Under the pieces are notes generated by a model. It saw only the letters and a program-made list of their open reading frames with translations. It was not told where the DNA came from and searched no databases. The position numbers and the translations under genes are program-made. Shown one piece after another: positions 1-7,278 of a DNA stretch of 15,322 nucleotides; within the stretch, counting starts at the first letter, position 1, and the number at the start of each line of letters is the position of its first letter. The DNA lies in assembly GCA_937890135.1 (NCBI GenBank), contig CALBYC010000200.1, forward strand, positions 1 to 15,322. The letters are read 5' to 3'. This DNA is from an uncultured Parabacteroides sp. Its GTDB lineage: Bacteria > Bacteroidota > Bacteroidia > Bacteroidales > Tannerellaceae.

Positions 1-43
1 GCCATAGATATTTGTTTTTACGGGTTGTTACTACCATATAATT

Positions 44-81
44 AAGGTCTTGCCCCAACTATATTGTCGGAACAAGACCTT
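44..81. repeat. Inverted repeat, 9-bp perfect arms
   Basis: AAGGTCTTG at 44-52 is the exact reverse complement of CAAGACCTT at 73-81, with 20 bases between. A hairpin is possible, but no T-run follows either arm, so it is a poor intrinsic terminator. It lies on the 3' side of a broken minus-strand frame that may be transposase-derived, so it could also be a decayed element end. Its function is unknown. Confidence 0.5.
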
Positions 82-110
82 CTATATTAGTAATAATCGC
101 AAGTATTGCT

Positions 111-136
111 TATATGCACATCTTATAGTGCATATA
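111..136. repeat. Inverted repeat, 9-bp perfect arms, 8-base loop
   Basis: TATATGCAC at 111-119 pairs perfectly with GTGCATATA at 128-136. The stem can be lengthened by a further GC/GC pair on each side if one T is bulged. No T-run follows, so a terminator is not favoured. It is the second strong inverted repeat within 140 bases and lies just beyond the stop codon (165-163) of the broken minus-strand frame. Its role is unknown. Confidence 0.5.
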
Positions 137-162
137 GCAGATGCCATTCCGTACATCGTCGC

Positions 163-420
163 CTACGAATGGATGCTACCACTTTTCCTTTCCATCGGCG
201 AAAGTCCGCATATTCTCTTTCTATGTTTCTTTCTCCTCTTCAATCTTCTGCAACAGTCTGTTTTTACGTAATCTTCTGTCACCCAAATCTTATACAGTAC
301 GACATTATAGGCAAGCATTGCCAACTGCAACGAGTCCTTGCCGTATTTGCGGAATATTCCGAAAAATTTTCTCAAGTCACTTCGCAACAACGAGTCCGCA
401 TGCTCCAATGTCACGTTTTT
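163..420 (-). pseudogene. Broken reading frame, possibly the C-terminal remnant of a transposase
   Basis: A minus-strand frame of about 85 codons is open from just after a TAG (423-421) to a TAG at 165-163. The only start near its beginning is a GTG at 414, and no ATG or promoter is seen there. The predicted peptide is basic. It has a stretch resembling the last helices of DDE transposases, where a run such as FFGIFRKYGKDSLQLAMLAY follows the catalytic core, and then a Lys/Arg-rich tail. No catalytic D-D-E part is present, so at most the 3' end survives. The family assignment rests on general resemblance only, and a chance open frame is a real alternative. It lies downstream of the dnaK terminator, transcribed in the same direction, with two inverted repeats on its 3' side. 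Confidence 0.3.
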
Positions 421-431
421 CTATAAACGCA

Positions 432-464
432 AAAAGCGTGCAACTCATTGAGCTGCACGCTTTT
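432..464 (-). terminator. Intrinsic terminator of dnaK (possibly bidirectional)
   Basis: An 11-bp perfect stem (AAAAGCGTGCA at 432-442, TGCACGCTTTT at 454-464) encloses a small CTC/GAG inner stem. It lies 33 bases beyond the dnaK stop codon. In the minus direction the stem ends in five T residues followed by GCG and more T. The A-rich and T-rich flanks also let it work in the plus direction, but no plus-strand gene ends here. Confidence 0.85.
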
Positions 465-497
465 GCTTATCGTTTATTATCTGTTTACTTATCGGAA

Positions 498-2399
498 TCA
501 TTTGACTTCCTCGAAATCGACGTCAGTTACATTGTCTTTACCATTATTGCCGCCTTGAGCTGCATTGTTCTGGTTTGCTTGTGCACCTCCCTGAGGACCT
601 TGCGCATTATACATCTCTTGGCTTGCAGCTTGGAAGAGAGTATTCAACTCGTTCATCGCCGCTTCACAACCAGCTATGTCTTGAGCTTTATGAGCTTCTT
701 TCAACTTATTCAAAGCTGCTTCTAATGGAGCTTTCTTTTCAGCAGGAATCTTGTCACCTAAGTCTTTCAACTGCTTTTCAGTCTGGAAAATCATGCTGTC
801 AGCTTGGTTCAACTTATCAATACGTTCCTTTTCTTTCTTATCTGACTCAGCATTGGCTTGAGCTTCCTCCTTCATCCGTTTTACTTCGTCTTCGCTCAAA
901 CCACTTGAAGCTTCAATACGTATGCTCTGTTCTTTACCCGTACCTTTATCTTTAGCAGATACGTTCAAGATACCATTTGCATCAATATCAAATGTTACTT
1001 CAATCTGAGGAACACCCCGTTGTGCAGCTGGAATGCCATCCAAATGGAAACGACCAATTGATTTATTGTCTTTTGCCAAAGGACGTTCACCCTGCAAAAC
1101 ATGAATTTCAACAGATGGCTGATTATCGACAGCAGTCGTAAATGTTTCTGACTTCTTCGTTGGAATAGTAGTATTGGCTTCTATCAATTTAGTCATCACG
1201 CCACCCATTGTTTCAATACCTAATGACAATGGAGTAACATCCAGAAGCAAAACATCTTTCACTTCACCTGTCAAAACACCACCTTGGATTGCAGCACCTA
1301 CAGCCACTACCTCATCCGGGTTGACCCCTTTTGACGGAACCTTACCAAAGAACTTCTCTACCAAAGCCTGAACAGCCGGAATACGGGTTGAACCACCAAC
1401 CAAAATTACTTCATTGATATCTGCTGTTGTCAAATTAGCATCCTTTAATGCCTTTTGGCATGGAGGGATACATGCTTGAATCAAGCTGTCAGCCAATTGT
1501 TCGAATTTGGCACGAGTCAAAGTTTTAACCAAGTGCTTTGGAACACCATTAACCGGAGTGATATACGGCAAGTTGATTTCAGTAGAAGTAGAACTTGACA
1601 ACTCAATCTTAGCCTTTTCAGCAGCCTCTTTCAAACGTTGCAAAGCCATCGGGTCTTTACGCAAATCCACGCCCTCGTCTTTCAAGAATTCGTCTGCCAA
1701 CCAATCAATGATTACGTGGTCGAAATCGTCACCTCCCAAGTGAGTATCACCATTTGTTGATTTAACCTCAAACACGCCATCACCCAACTCCAAGATAGAA
1801 ATATCAAACGTACCACCACCTAAGTCAAATACGGCAATCTTCATATCTTTATTGGCCTTATCCAAACCGTAAGCTAAAGCGGCCGCTGTTGGTTCGTTTA
1901 CAATACGACGGACATTCAAGCCTGCAATTTCACCTGCTTCCTTCGTAGCTTGACGCTGGGCATCACTAAAATATGCAGGAACTGTAATTACTGCTTCCTT
2001 TACTTCCTGACCCAGATAGTCTTCTGCTGTTTTCTTCATTTTCTGAAGAATCATAGCTGAAATTTCCTGTGGGGTATAAAGACGTCCGTCAATGTCCACA
2101 CGCGGAGTATTATTGTCACCACGAACTACTTTATATGGCACACGAGCAATTTCCTTTTGCACCTGATCATATGTTTCACCCATGAAACGTTTGATCGAGA
2201 ATATAGTCTTCTGAGGATTCGTAATAGCTTGACGTTTTGCCGGATCACCGACCTTACGTTCGCCACCATCCACAAAAGCCACAATTGAAGGTGTAGTTCT
2301 TTTACCTTCACTATTTGCAATTACAACTGGTTCACTGCCTTCCAATACGGCAACACATGAATTTGTTGTACCTAAGTCAATTCCTATAATCTTTCCCAT
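498..2399 (-). CDS. dnaK: Molecular chaperone DnaK (Hsp70)
   Basis: This is a cytoplasmic ATP-dependent chaperone that binds exposed hydrophobic segments and works with DnaJ and GrpE, neither of which is encoded in this window. The 633 residues match the usual length (E. coli 638). Visible landmarks are the phosphate-binding loop GIDLGTTNSCVAV (residues 6-18), Lys70, NEPTAAALAYGLD (168-180), FDLGGGTFD (191-199), VILVGGSTRIP (331-341) and the interdomain linker DVLLLDVTP (382-390). A substrate-binding beta domain, a charged helical lid, a Gln/Asn/Gly-rich disordered tail and a terminal VTDVDFEEVK complete it. The ATG at 2399 gives the canonical N-terminus MGKIIGIDLG. It is a single-gene unit with its own hairpin terminator. 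Its 5' region holds several inverted repeats, but no CIRCE element was seen. Confidence 0.98.
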   Translation of the reverse strand: MGKIIGIDLGTTNSCVAVLEGSEPVVIANSEGKRTTPSIVAFVDGGERKVGDPAKRQAITNPQKTIFSIKRFMGETYDQVQKEIARVPYKVVRGDNNTPRVDIDGRLYTPQEISAMILQKMKKTAEDYLGQEVKEAVITVPAYFSDAQRQATKEAGEIAGLNVRRIVNEPTAAALAYGLDKANKDMKIAVFDLGGGTFDISILELGDGVFEVKSTNGDTHLGGDDFDHVIIDWLADEFLKDEGVDLRKDPMALQRLKEAAEKAKIELSSSTSTEINLPYITPVNGVPKHLVKTLTRAKFEQLADSLIQACIPPCQKALKDANLTTADINEVILVGGSTRIPAVQALVEKFFGKVPSKGVNPDEVVAVGAAIQGGVLTGEVKDVLLLDVTPLSLGIETMGGVMTKLIEANTTIPTKKSETFTTAVDNQPSVEIHVLQGERPLAKDNKSIGRFHLDGIPAAQRGVPQIEVTFDIDANGILNVSAKDKGTGKEQSIRIEASSGLSEDEVKRMKEEAQANAESDKKEKERIDKLNQADSMIFQTEKQLKDLGDKIPAEKKAPLEAALNKLKEAHKAQDIAGCEAAMNELNTLFQAASQEMYNAQGPQGGAQANQNNAAQGGNNGKDNVTDVDFEEVK

Positions 2400-2437
2400 A
2401 ATATTTATTTTTTATTGTTATTACTCAAATTTGTTTC

Positions 2438-2459
2438 GTACTGTTTATTGAAACAGTAC
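2438..2459. promoter_or_regulatory. Perfect inverted repeat in the dnaK 5' region
   Basis: GTACTGTTT (2438-2446) and AAACAGTAC (2451-2459) are perfect complements separated by ATTG. The repeat sits 39-60 bases ahead of the dnaK start codon, where it could be a 5'-UTR hairpin or a repressor operator. It does not match the HrcA/CIRCE consensus (TTAGCACTC-N9-GAGTGCTAA). A heat-shock control role is inference from position alone. Confidence 0.5.
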
Positions 2460-2471
2460 ACTTACCTTTCA

Positions 2472-2486
2472 ACAAACCTTGTGCCA
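2472..2486 (-). promoter_or_regulatory. Sigma54-like -24/-12 element upstream of dnaK
   Basis: Read on the minus strand, the sequence is TGGCAC-AAGGT-TTGT. It matches the sigma54 consensus TGGCAC-N5-TTGC except for the last C of the -12 box. It would start transcription near 2460, leaving a 5' leader of about 60 bases that includes the 2438-2459 hairpin. An alternative housekeeping promoter overlaps it: a TTTG box, 20 bases, then TAAGTGTA, which is a weak -7 match. Which one is used cannot be told from sequence. Confidence 0.3.
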
Positions 2487-2529
2487 AATAGGGAAACAGC
2501 AGTCTGATTTTATGGCACTGACATTTTTA

Positions 2530-2544
2530 CCGACAAAAAGTCGG
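2530..2544. repeat. Short perfect inverted repeat CCGAC-N5-GTCGG
   Basis: CCGAC (2530-2534) and GTCGG (2540-2544) flank five A residues in the divergent region between dnaK and the secreted-protein gene. On the minus strand the loop is TTTTT, and no T-run follows the stem, so a terminator is unlikely. It could be a protein-binding site. The 2400-2684 gap otherwise holds the dnaK control elements and the 2633-2663 promoter. Confidence 0.35.
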
Positions 2545-2632
2545 ATTGAACTCTTCATTCTTCTGCATAAATGACAAGCTGGCTTTCAATGCTCCGATTT
2601 GATTGCAAAAGGCAACTCTTTCCACCCAAGAT

Positions 2633-2663
2633 TTTGCAATCAACTCAAATTCCATTACCTTTG
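2633..2663 (+). promoter_or_regulatory. Bacteroidetes housekeeping promoter for the 2685 gene
   Basis: TTTG (2633-2636), exactly 19 bases, then TACCTTTG (2656-2663) is a full match to the Bacteroides sigmaABfr consensus TTTG-N19/20-TAnnTTTG. The expected start of transcription is near 2670, about 15 bases before the ATG at 2685. This placement rules out the longer reading frame that begins at 2571, upstream of the promoter. Confidence 0.75.
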
Positions 2664-2684
2664 AACGTCATTATCAATTATCGC

Positions 2685-4025
2685 ATGAAATCGAACAACA
2701 GATTCTTTTTGGGATTGCTTTTGTTATTGAGCCACTTTTCCGCCTTTGCACAGCAATATGTAGTGAAAGGAGGAAGCCATGAACCCATGTTAGCAATAAA
2801 CGAAATCAGCTATAAATTAAAAGTATATGTACTGGACGGAACTGAAAATACCAGCATCAGCTACACATCCTCCTCAACCAACCATCAATGGAAACGATAC
2901 AAAACGAAATACTTGGAAGCGGAAAATGTGAACAGCCAACAGCAAGGGACAACATCTGTCATTACGGACTTGGAAGATGGATATGGGTATTTTGTCGATG
3001 AAGGGACATTTTCCACCACATACATTTGGATCATTGATTATAACAAACATCCGTTCATCATCAACGATTTACTTGTCTCTGAAAACAGTGACCCCTGTAC
3101 AGGCATCTTCTTGAAAGGCGACCAACCTATAGACAATCTGAGCTACCATACGCCGGATGGTTCTATAAAAACAATAAAACGAAAGTTCGAAATCAGCTAT
3201 AATACCTTGGAGTGGAATGACAGCAGCCATTCATTTCAAAACATATTAAAAACAAAAAAGATTGAAGGGAATCCTTACTCGCAATTAATCGATTCAATTT
3301 ACACAGATACGGACATCACTCTATCAGGAGACCAATTTGCTTCTTATTTTGGAAAAGCGCAATCGGCCACCATAAATAATTACATCACATCCCAGCTCCT
3401 TTTAAGGACAGACACGACAGCGCTCGTCGACGAATCTGATAATATGTCTGCGAAAAGCGATGGATTATCGGCTCCCGCAACCATACGTTTTACAGCATAT
3501 GCCAATGAACCAACGGCGACTCTGTACGTATGGAAGATATATAGAGAAGAAGACGGTCCGGACAATCCCATAGTCCGTTTCACCGAACCCGAGACGGAGT
3601 ACACATTCAATGAATACGGGAAATTCGTGGCGGAAGTAGAAGTCAGCGGAAATAACAATTGTTATGTAACATCCGATCCTATTTCTTTAGATATATCTGA
3701 ATCCTTTTTGGATGTTCCAAACGCATTTTCCCCTGGAACGACACCGGGTGTAAACGATGAGTTCAAAGTAGTATATAAATCATTGGTACGTTTCTCTTGT
3801 TGGATATTCAACCGGTGGGGACAAGAACTATACCACTGGACAAATCCGGCATTAGGATGGGACGGGAAAAAAGGAGGAAAATACGTAGCTCCGGGCGTGT
3901 ATTTCTATGTCATTGAAGCAGAAGGTTCGGACGGGAAGAAATATAAGAAAAAAGGAGACATCAATATACTAAGGCCAAAAAATGAAGACACCAGCTCTTC
4001 CGGCAAAGAAAACTCATCTTTATGA
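2685..4025 (+). CDS. Secreted protein with T9SS type B / gliding-motility (CHU_C) C-terminal domain
   Basis: This is a predicted exported protein of 446 residues, with no enzyme motif recognised. The start at 2685 is preferred over the in-frame ATG at 2571. It gives a clean signal peptide (MKSNNRFF, a Leu-rich core, cleavage likely after AFA at residue 22) and sits just behind a consensus promoter. After an unrecognised N-terminal region, residues about 263-336 look PKD/Ig-like. Residues about 341-430 carry the sorting-domain hallmarks: PNAFSPG...GVNDEFKV, FNRWGQELYHW, GWDGKKGGKYVAPGVYFYVI and a closing GDINILR. A 16-residue Ser/Lys/Glu-rich tail follows the usual end of that domain, which is unusual. 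In species with a type IX system, such domains direct export across the outer membrane, but no T9SS component is in this window. Its stop overlaps the start of the next gene (ATGA), so the two are probably translated together. Confidence 0.85.
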   Translation: MKSNNRFFLGLLLLLSHFSAFAQQYVVKGGSHEPMLAINEISYKLKVYVLDGTENTSISYTSSSTNHQWKRYKTKYLEAENVNSQQQGTTSVITDLEDGYGYFVDEGTFSTTYIWIIDYNKHPFIINDLLVSENSDPCTGIFLKGDQPIDNLSYHTPDGSIKTIKRKFEISYNTLEWNDSSHSFQNILKTKKIEGNPYSQLIDSIYTDTDITLSGDQFASYFGKAQSATINNYITSQLLLRTDTTALVDESDNMSAKSDGLSAPATIRFTAYANEPTATLYVWKIYREEDGPDNPIVRFTEPETEYTFNEYGKFVAEVEVSGNNNCYVTSDPISLDISESFLDVPNAFSPGTTPGVNDEFKVVYKSLVRFSCWIFNRWGQELYHWTNPALGWDGKKGGKYVAPGVYFYVIEAEGSDGKKYKKKGDINILRPKNEDTSSSGKENSSL

Positions 4026-4984
4026 AAAAAAATACATTAACTATCTTAATGCCTTGCGTTCTTTTGGTCATTGCAGGGGGATCGGTTTGTTCAGGTGATT
4101 CAATCAAAGTGCAACGAGAAAAACCAGTCGTGCCTTCCATGATCATGACACCCGAAATACCGGAACAAATCAGTTTTTGCGGGAAACTAATAAACATGAC
4201 ACGTTATAACATGCACGAAGGTATCGACCGAGAGCTGACATCCTTTTCATATCTGCATGCGACAACAATGCTCACAATCAAACGTGCCAATCGTTATTTC
4301 CCTATCATAGAGCCAATACTCAAAGAATACAGTGTCCCCGATGATTTTAAATACCTTGCCGTCATAGAAAGCCACTTGGATCCCCGCATCTCTTCTCCCT
4401 CTAAGGCTGTAGGTACTTGGCAATTCATGGAAACGACAGCCAAGGAGTATGGTTTAATCGTCACACAAACCGTCGACGAGCGTTGCGACATAGAGAAATC
4501 AACGATTGCTGCCTGCAAATATTTAAAAGCAGCATATAACAAATATGGAAGTTGGACTGCCGTCGCATCATCATACAATGCGGGAATGGGGCGCATTACA
4601 GGAGAAATGGACAAACAGGACGTGGATGATACTTTTGACTTATGGCTGGTTGAAGAGACAAGCCGATACATATACCGGATATTAGCAATCAAACAAATTT
4701 TTGAAAAACCTTATAAGTATGGATTCATGTTACGTGCACGTGATTTATACAAGCCGATAGAATGTACAACCGTTGAAGTGACAAATGACATAGAGAATTT
4801 GGCCGAATTTGCAAAAAAACACCACATAACCTATGCGGATTTAAAAAGAATCAACCCTTGGCTGAGGGACAGGAAGCTAACAACGGGGGGAAAATCATTC
4901 AAAATAAAAATCCCGAAAGAGGAATCCATGTATTATAAAAGTCCTAACAATTACGTTCACAATAGAAACTGGATAGTACAATAA
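4022..4984 (+). CDS. Lytic transglycosylase (SLT domain) with LysM-like C-terminus, MltD type
   Basis: This is a predicted periplasmic enzyme of 320 residues that cleaves the MurNAc-GlcNAc bond of peptidoglycan to give 1,6-anhydro ends. An N-terminal hydrophobic export signal (about 1-25) comes first. The SLT family 1 signature follows: AVIESHLDPR with the likely catalytic Glu116, SKAVGTWQFMETTAKEYGL (127-145) and SSYNAGMG (183-190). Residues about 248-298 (TNDIENLAEFAKKHHI, DLKRINPWL, FKIKIP) look like a LysM peptidoglycan-binding module. A Cys lies near the signal-peptide end, but its context (GSVC) is a poor lipobox, so a lipoprotein is not claimed. The start overlaps the preceding stop by ATGA, implying coupling with the sorting-domain protein and suggesting a shared envelope task. 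No clear terminator follows. Confidence 0.92.
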   Translation: MKKNTLTILMPCVLLVIAGGSVCSGDSIKVQREKPVVPSMIMTPEIPEQISFCGKLINMTRYNMHEGIDRELTSFSYLHATTMLTIKRANRYFPIIEPILKEYSVPDDFKYLAVIESHLDPRISSPSKAVGTWQFMETTAKEYGLIVTQTVDERCDIEKSTIAACKYLKAAYNKYGSWTAVASSYNAGMGRITGEMDKQDVDDTFDLWLVEETSRYIYRILAIKQIFEKPYKYGFMLRARDLYKPIECTTVEVTNDIENLAEFAKKHHITYADLKRINPWLRDRKLTTGGKSFKIKIPKEESMYYKSPNNYVHNRNWIVQ

Positions 4985-5015
4985 CTCCATTGTGCCAACA
5001 AAAAAAGAAAGTTCG

Positions 5016-5046
5016 TTTTCTAAAAATAAGGATTACATTATCTTTG
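5016..5046 (+). promoter_or_regulatory. Bacteroidetes promoter for the yicC-gmk-nadD-ogt cluster
   Basis: TATCTTTG (5039-5046) fully matches the TAnnTTTG -7 box. It is preceded at exactly 19 bases by TTTT (5016-5019), one change from the TTTG -33 box. Transcription would start near 5052, giving a very short leader of about 10 bases before the ATG at 5063. The spacing equals that of the promoter at 2633-2663. Confidence 0.65.
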
Positions 5047-5062
5047 CATAAATTTTTGAATC

Positions 5063-5941
5063 ATGATACAATCTATGACGGGATTCGGTAAGGTTACAGC
5101 CGAATTGCCTACCAAAAAAGTAACCGTCGAAATAAAAGCACTGAACAGCAAACAGTTGGATTTATCAACGCGCATTCCTTCACAATATAAAGACAAAGAG
5201 ATGCAAATCAGAAGCCGTTTGCTTCAGACATTAGAACGGGGAAAGGTTGATTTTTCAATTTATATCGAATATATAGGGAAAGAAAATGCCACTCAAATCA
5301 ATCCGGATGTCGTAGCAAGCTACTATTACCAAATGCAAGCCATATCCGAAAAATTAGGCATCGAAGCTCCAGCGAACTGGAATGAATTGCAAAACATACT
5401 CCGTTTACCCGACGCTGTCAAGACAGAACCTTGTGAAGCCGACAAAGAAGAATGGGACGTGGTAAGCAAAACCATTGATGATGCGACTCAGCATGTATGT
5501 GAATTCCGCATACAGGAAGGCGCCATGCTGCAAAATTTATTCTCCCAGAAAATAGCAAACATCGCGCAGCTATTAAAAGAAATTGAACCATACGAAAAAG
5601 AGAGATTGGACAAAATAAAAGGGCGCATTCAAGATGGCTTGGAAAAACTGAAGCTGCAAGACTACGATAAAAACAGGTTTGAACAAGAAATGATTTTCTA
5701 CATTGAGAAGTTAGACATCAATGAGGAAAAGAATCGTCTGGACAATCACCTGAAATATTTCATCGAAACGATGGACAAAGGTCATGGACAGGGAAAGAAA
5801 TTAGGATTCATCGCTCAAGAAATGGGAAGAGAAATCAACACTTTAGGTTCTAAAAGCAATCATGCGGAAATGCAGAAAATCGTTGTCCGCATGAAGGATG
5901 AATTAGAACAAATCAAGGAACAAGTATTAAATGTATTGTAA
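5063..5941 (+). CDS. yicC: YicC family protein (YicC/YloC endoribonuclease family)
   Basis: The 292 residues match the family length (E. coli 287). The N-terminus MIQSMTGFGK is the family hallmark, followed by KALNSKQLDLSTRIP. The C-terminal DUF1732 region shows NRLDNHLKYF, GKKLGFIAQEMGREINTLGSKS and a closing helix. Members are described as endoribonucleases acting on RNA in the cytoplasm; in E. coli YicC is linked to turnover of the small RNA RyhB. It is the first gene of the cluster, directly behind a promoter, and its stop is one base before the preferred gmk start. The yicC-gmk pairing is common across bacteria and supports both calls. Confidence 0.93.
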   Translation: MIQSMTGFGKVTAELPTKKVTVEIKALNSKQLDLSTRIPSQYKDKEMQIRSRLLQTLERGKVDFSIYIEYIGKENATQINPDVVASYYYQMQAISEKLGIEAPANWNELQNILRLPDAVKTEPCEADKEEWDVVSKTIDDATQHVCEFRIQEGAMLQNLFSQKIANIAQLLKEIEPYEKERLDKIKGRIQDGLEKLKLQDYDKNRFEQEMIFYIEKLDINEEKNRLDNHLKYFIETMDKGHGQGKKLGFIAQEMGREINTLGSKSNHAEMQKIVVRMKDELEQIKEQVLNVL

Positions 5942-5942
5942 C

Positions 5943-6509
5943 ATGGCTGGTAAACTTATCATCTTTTCCGCACCTTCAGGTTCAGGGAAATCAACCATTA
6001 TCAATTATTTACTGCAAAAGGGCTTGAACCTACGCTTTTCCATATCGGCGACCAGCCGTGCTCCAAGAGGCAATGAACGTAACGGCGTAGAGTATTATTT
6101 CATGACACCGGACGAATTCAGGAGGCATATCGCTGCCGGCGACTTTTTGGAATATGAAGAAGTTTATGCTGATAAGTTTTACGGGACACTGAAAAGCGAA
6201 GTAGAACGCATCCTTAATGAAGGAGGGAACGTGATTTTCGACGTAGATGTCGTAGGCGGATGCAACATCAAAAAATTTTACGGCGAGCGTGCCCTATCCC
6301 TATTTATACAGCCTCCAAGCATAGAAGAATTGAAAAGGCGTTTAATCAGCAGAGGCACAGATTCCGCTGATGTCATTGAGAACAGGCTGGCAAAAGCTTC
6401 GTACGAATTAAGTTTTGCCTCCAAGTTCGATGCTGTGATAGTCAATGACGATTTGAAAAAGGCAGAAGAAAAAGCGCTTCGCCTGATTCGTGATTTTTTA
6501 AACAAATGA
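5943..6509 (+). CDS. gmk: Guanylate kinase
   Basis: This cytoplasmic enzyme converts GMP and ATP to GDP and ADP, and so feeds GTP, dGTP and (p)ppGpp pools. From the ATG at 5943 it has 188 residues, close to the usual 190-205. The P-loop SAPSGSGKST lies at residues 9-18. The GMP-binding segment SATSRAPRGNERNGVEYYF is near 36-54, and FDVDVVGG and LIQPPS in the core are also typical. An in-frame ATG at 5931 would add four residues and overlap yicC. The 5943 start is preferred because it gives the standard short lead (MAGKLIIFSAPSG) and avoids the overlap. The stop overlaps the next start codon (ATGA). Confidence 0.97.
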   Translation: MAGKLIIFSAPSGSGKSTIINYLLQKGLNLRFSISATSRAPRGNERNGVEYYFMTPDEFRRHIAAGDFLEYEEVYADKFYGTLKSEVERILNEGGNVIFDVDVVGGCNIKKFYGERALSLFIQPPSIEELKRRLISRGTDSADVIENRLAKASYELSFASKFDAVIVNDDLKKAEEKALRLIRDFLNK

Positions 6510-6700
6510 GCATGAAGGAAAGTGAACTTCCTAAAAAATGGTTTTATACATTTGTAGCTATAGCCATCGCTGCTGCCATTGTATTCATTTGGGCTTGTAT
6601 TAAAAAAGATACAACAATCATGGTGGCGACGGGGATGGTTGCAGGCATACAAATCATCAATGTTATCAAATGGCTGCAAGTACACAGAAAAAGAAAATAG
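6506..6700 (+). CDS. Small membrane protein, two predicted helices, unknown function
   Basis: The gene encodes 64 residues, or 62 if the second ATG at 6512 is used. A charged N-terminus (MSMKESELPKK) is followed by a hydrophobic stretch at about 12-32, a short polar turn (KKDT), a second one at about 37-56, and a basic C-terminus (HRKRK). By the positive-inside rule both ends should face the cytoplasm. It is tied to its neighbours: it starts in the last bases of gmk (ATGA overlap) and runs 31 bases into nadD. Both overlaps fit translational coupling and argue that it is genuine. I do not recognise the family. Confidence 0.72.
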   Translation: MSMKESELPKKWFYTFVAIAIAAAIVFIWACIKKDTTIMVATGMVAGIQIINVIKWLQVHRKRK

Positions 6701-7266
6701 GCATTTATTCCGGTTCTTTTAATCCGATTCATATAGGCCATTTGGCTTTAGCTAATTGGCTTTGTGAATATACGGATATAGACGAAATTTGGTTTTTGGT
6801 TACCCCGCAAAATCCATTCAAAAAAGACATGGACTTAATGGACGACAACTTGAGATTGGAACTCGTCAATAAAGCAGTGGAAGGTTACCCCAAATTCAAA
6901 GTTAGCGATTTTGAGTTTTCACTACCAAGGCCATCTTACACGATTCACACATTGAGGGCATTATCCAAAAACTTCCCTGAATATGATTTCCTGTTAATCA
7001 TGGGAGCCGACAATTGGATAAAATTCCATCATTGGATGAATCATGAAGATATCTTGAATGAGCATGAGGTCATTGTATATCCCCGCAAAGGATATAAGAT
7101 GGAAGACAGCCGCATCAGTTCACCACAAATGCACTACGTAAATGCGCCTGAAATTGATATTTCTTCCACTTTTATCAGGGAAGCCATCAAAGAACAAAAG
7201 GATATTCGCTTCTTTTTACCCGAGAAAGTCCGTTCAACCCTTCTTCCTTTCCTCACGAATCTTTAA
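6670..7266 (+). CDS. nadD: Nicotinate-nucleotide adenylyltransferase
   Basis: This enzyme joins nicotinate mononucleotide with ATP to form deamido-NAD, the penultimate step of NAD synthesis, in the cytoplasm. The 198 residues match the family. The nucleotidyltransferase signatures are plain: GIYSGSFNPIHIGHLALANW with the HxGH motif (residues 11-30), LVTPQNPFK, LPRPSYTIHTL, MGADNW and the late ISSTFIREAI. The ATG at 6670 is the only plausible start before the first beta strand, so the coding region must overlap the end of the upstream small membrane gene by 31 bases. The N-terminal MAASTQKKK is an extra lead that the overlap explains. Confidence 0.96.
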   Translation: MAASTQKKKIGIYSGSFNPIHIGHLALANWLCEYTDIDEIWFLVTPQNPFKKDMDLMDDNLRLELVNKAVEGYPKFKVSDFEFSLPRPSYTIHTLRALSKNFPEYDFLLIMGADNWIKFHHWMNHEDILNEHEVIVYPRKGYKMEDSRISSPQMHYVNAPEIDISSTFIREAIKEQKDIRFFLPEKVRSTLLPFLTNL

Positions 7267-7278
7267 CTTTCTGCCAAT

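Noticed and set aside
1..37. Minus-strand ATG at 37-35 with an open frame to the window edge
   Set aside because: Only 12 codons are visible, with no promoter or recognisable sequence, so it cannot be told from chance.
328..397. Direct repeat CAACGAGTCC at 328-337 and 388-397
   Set aside because: On the minus strand both copies encode the same Asp-Ser-Leu codons in the broken frame, so chance or codon use explains it; there is no array or spacer regularity.
141..725. Long plus-strand frame over the left gene-free region and the 3' end of dnaK
   Set aside because: Its second half is the opposite strand of dnaK and its path crosses the dnaK terminator, so it is a shadow frame.
2513..2527. TGGCAC on the plus strand as a sigma54 promoter for the 2685 gene
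   Set aside because: The -12 part reads TTTT instead of TTGC, and the gene has a full housekeeping promoter closer to its start.
2571..2684. Longer N-terminus for the sorting-domain protein, starting at 2571
   Set aside because: A consensus promoter (2633-2663) lies inside this stretch, and the start at 2685 alone gives a proper signal peptide.
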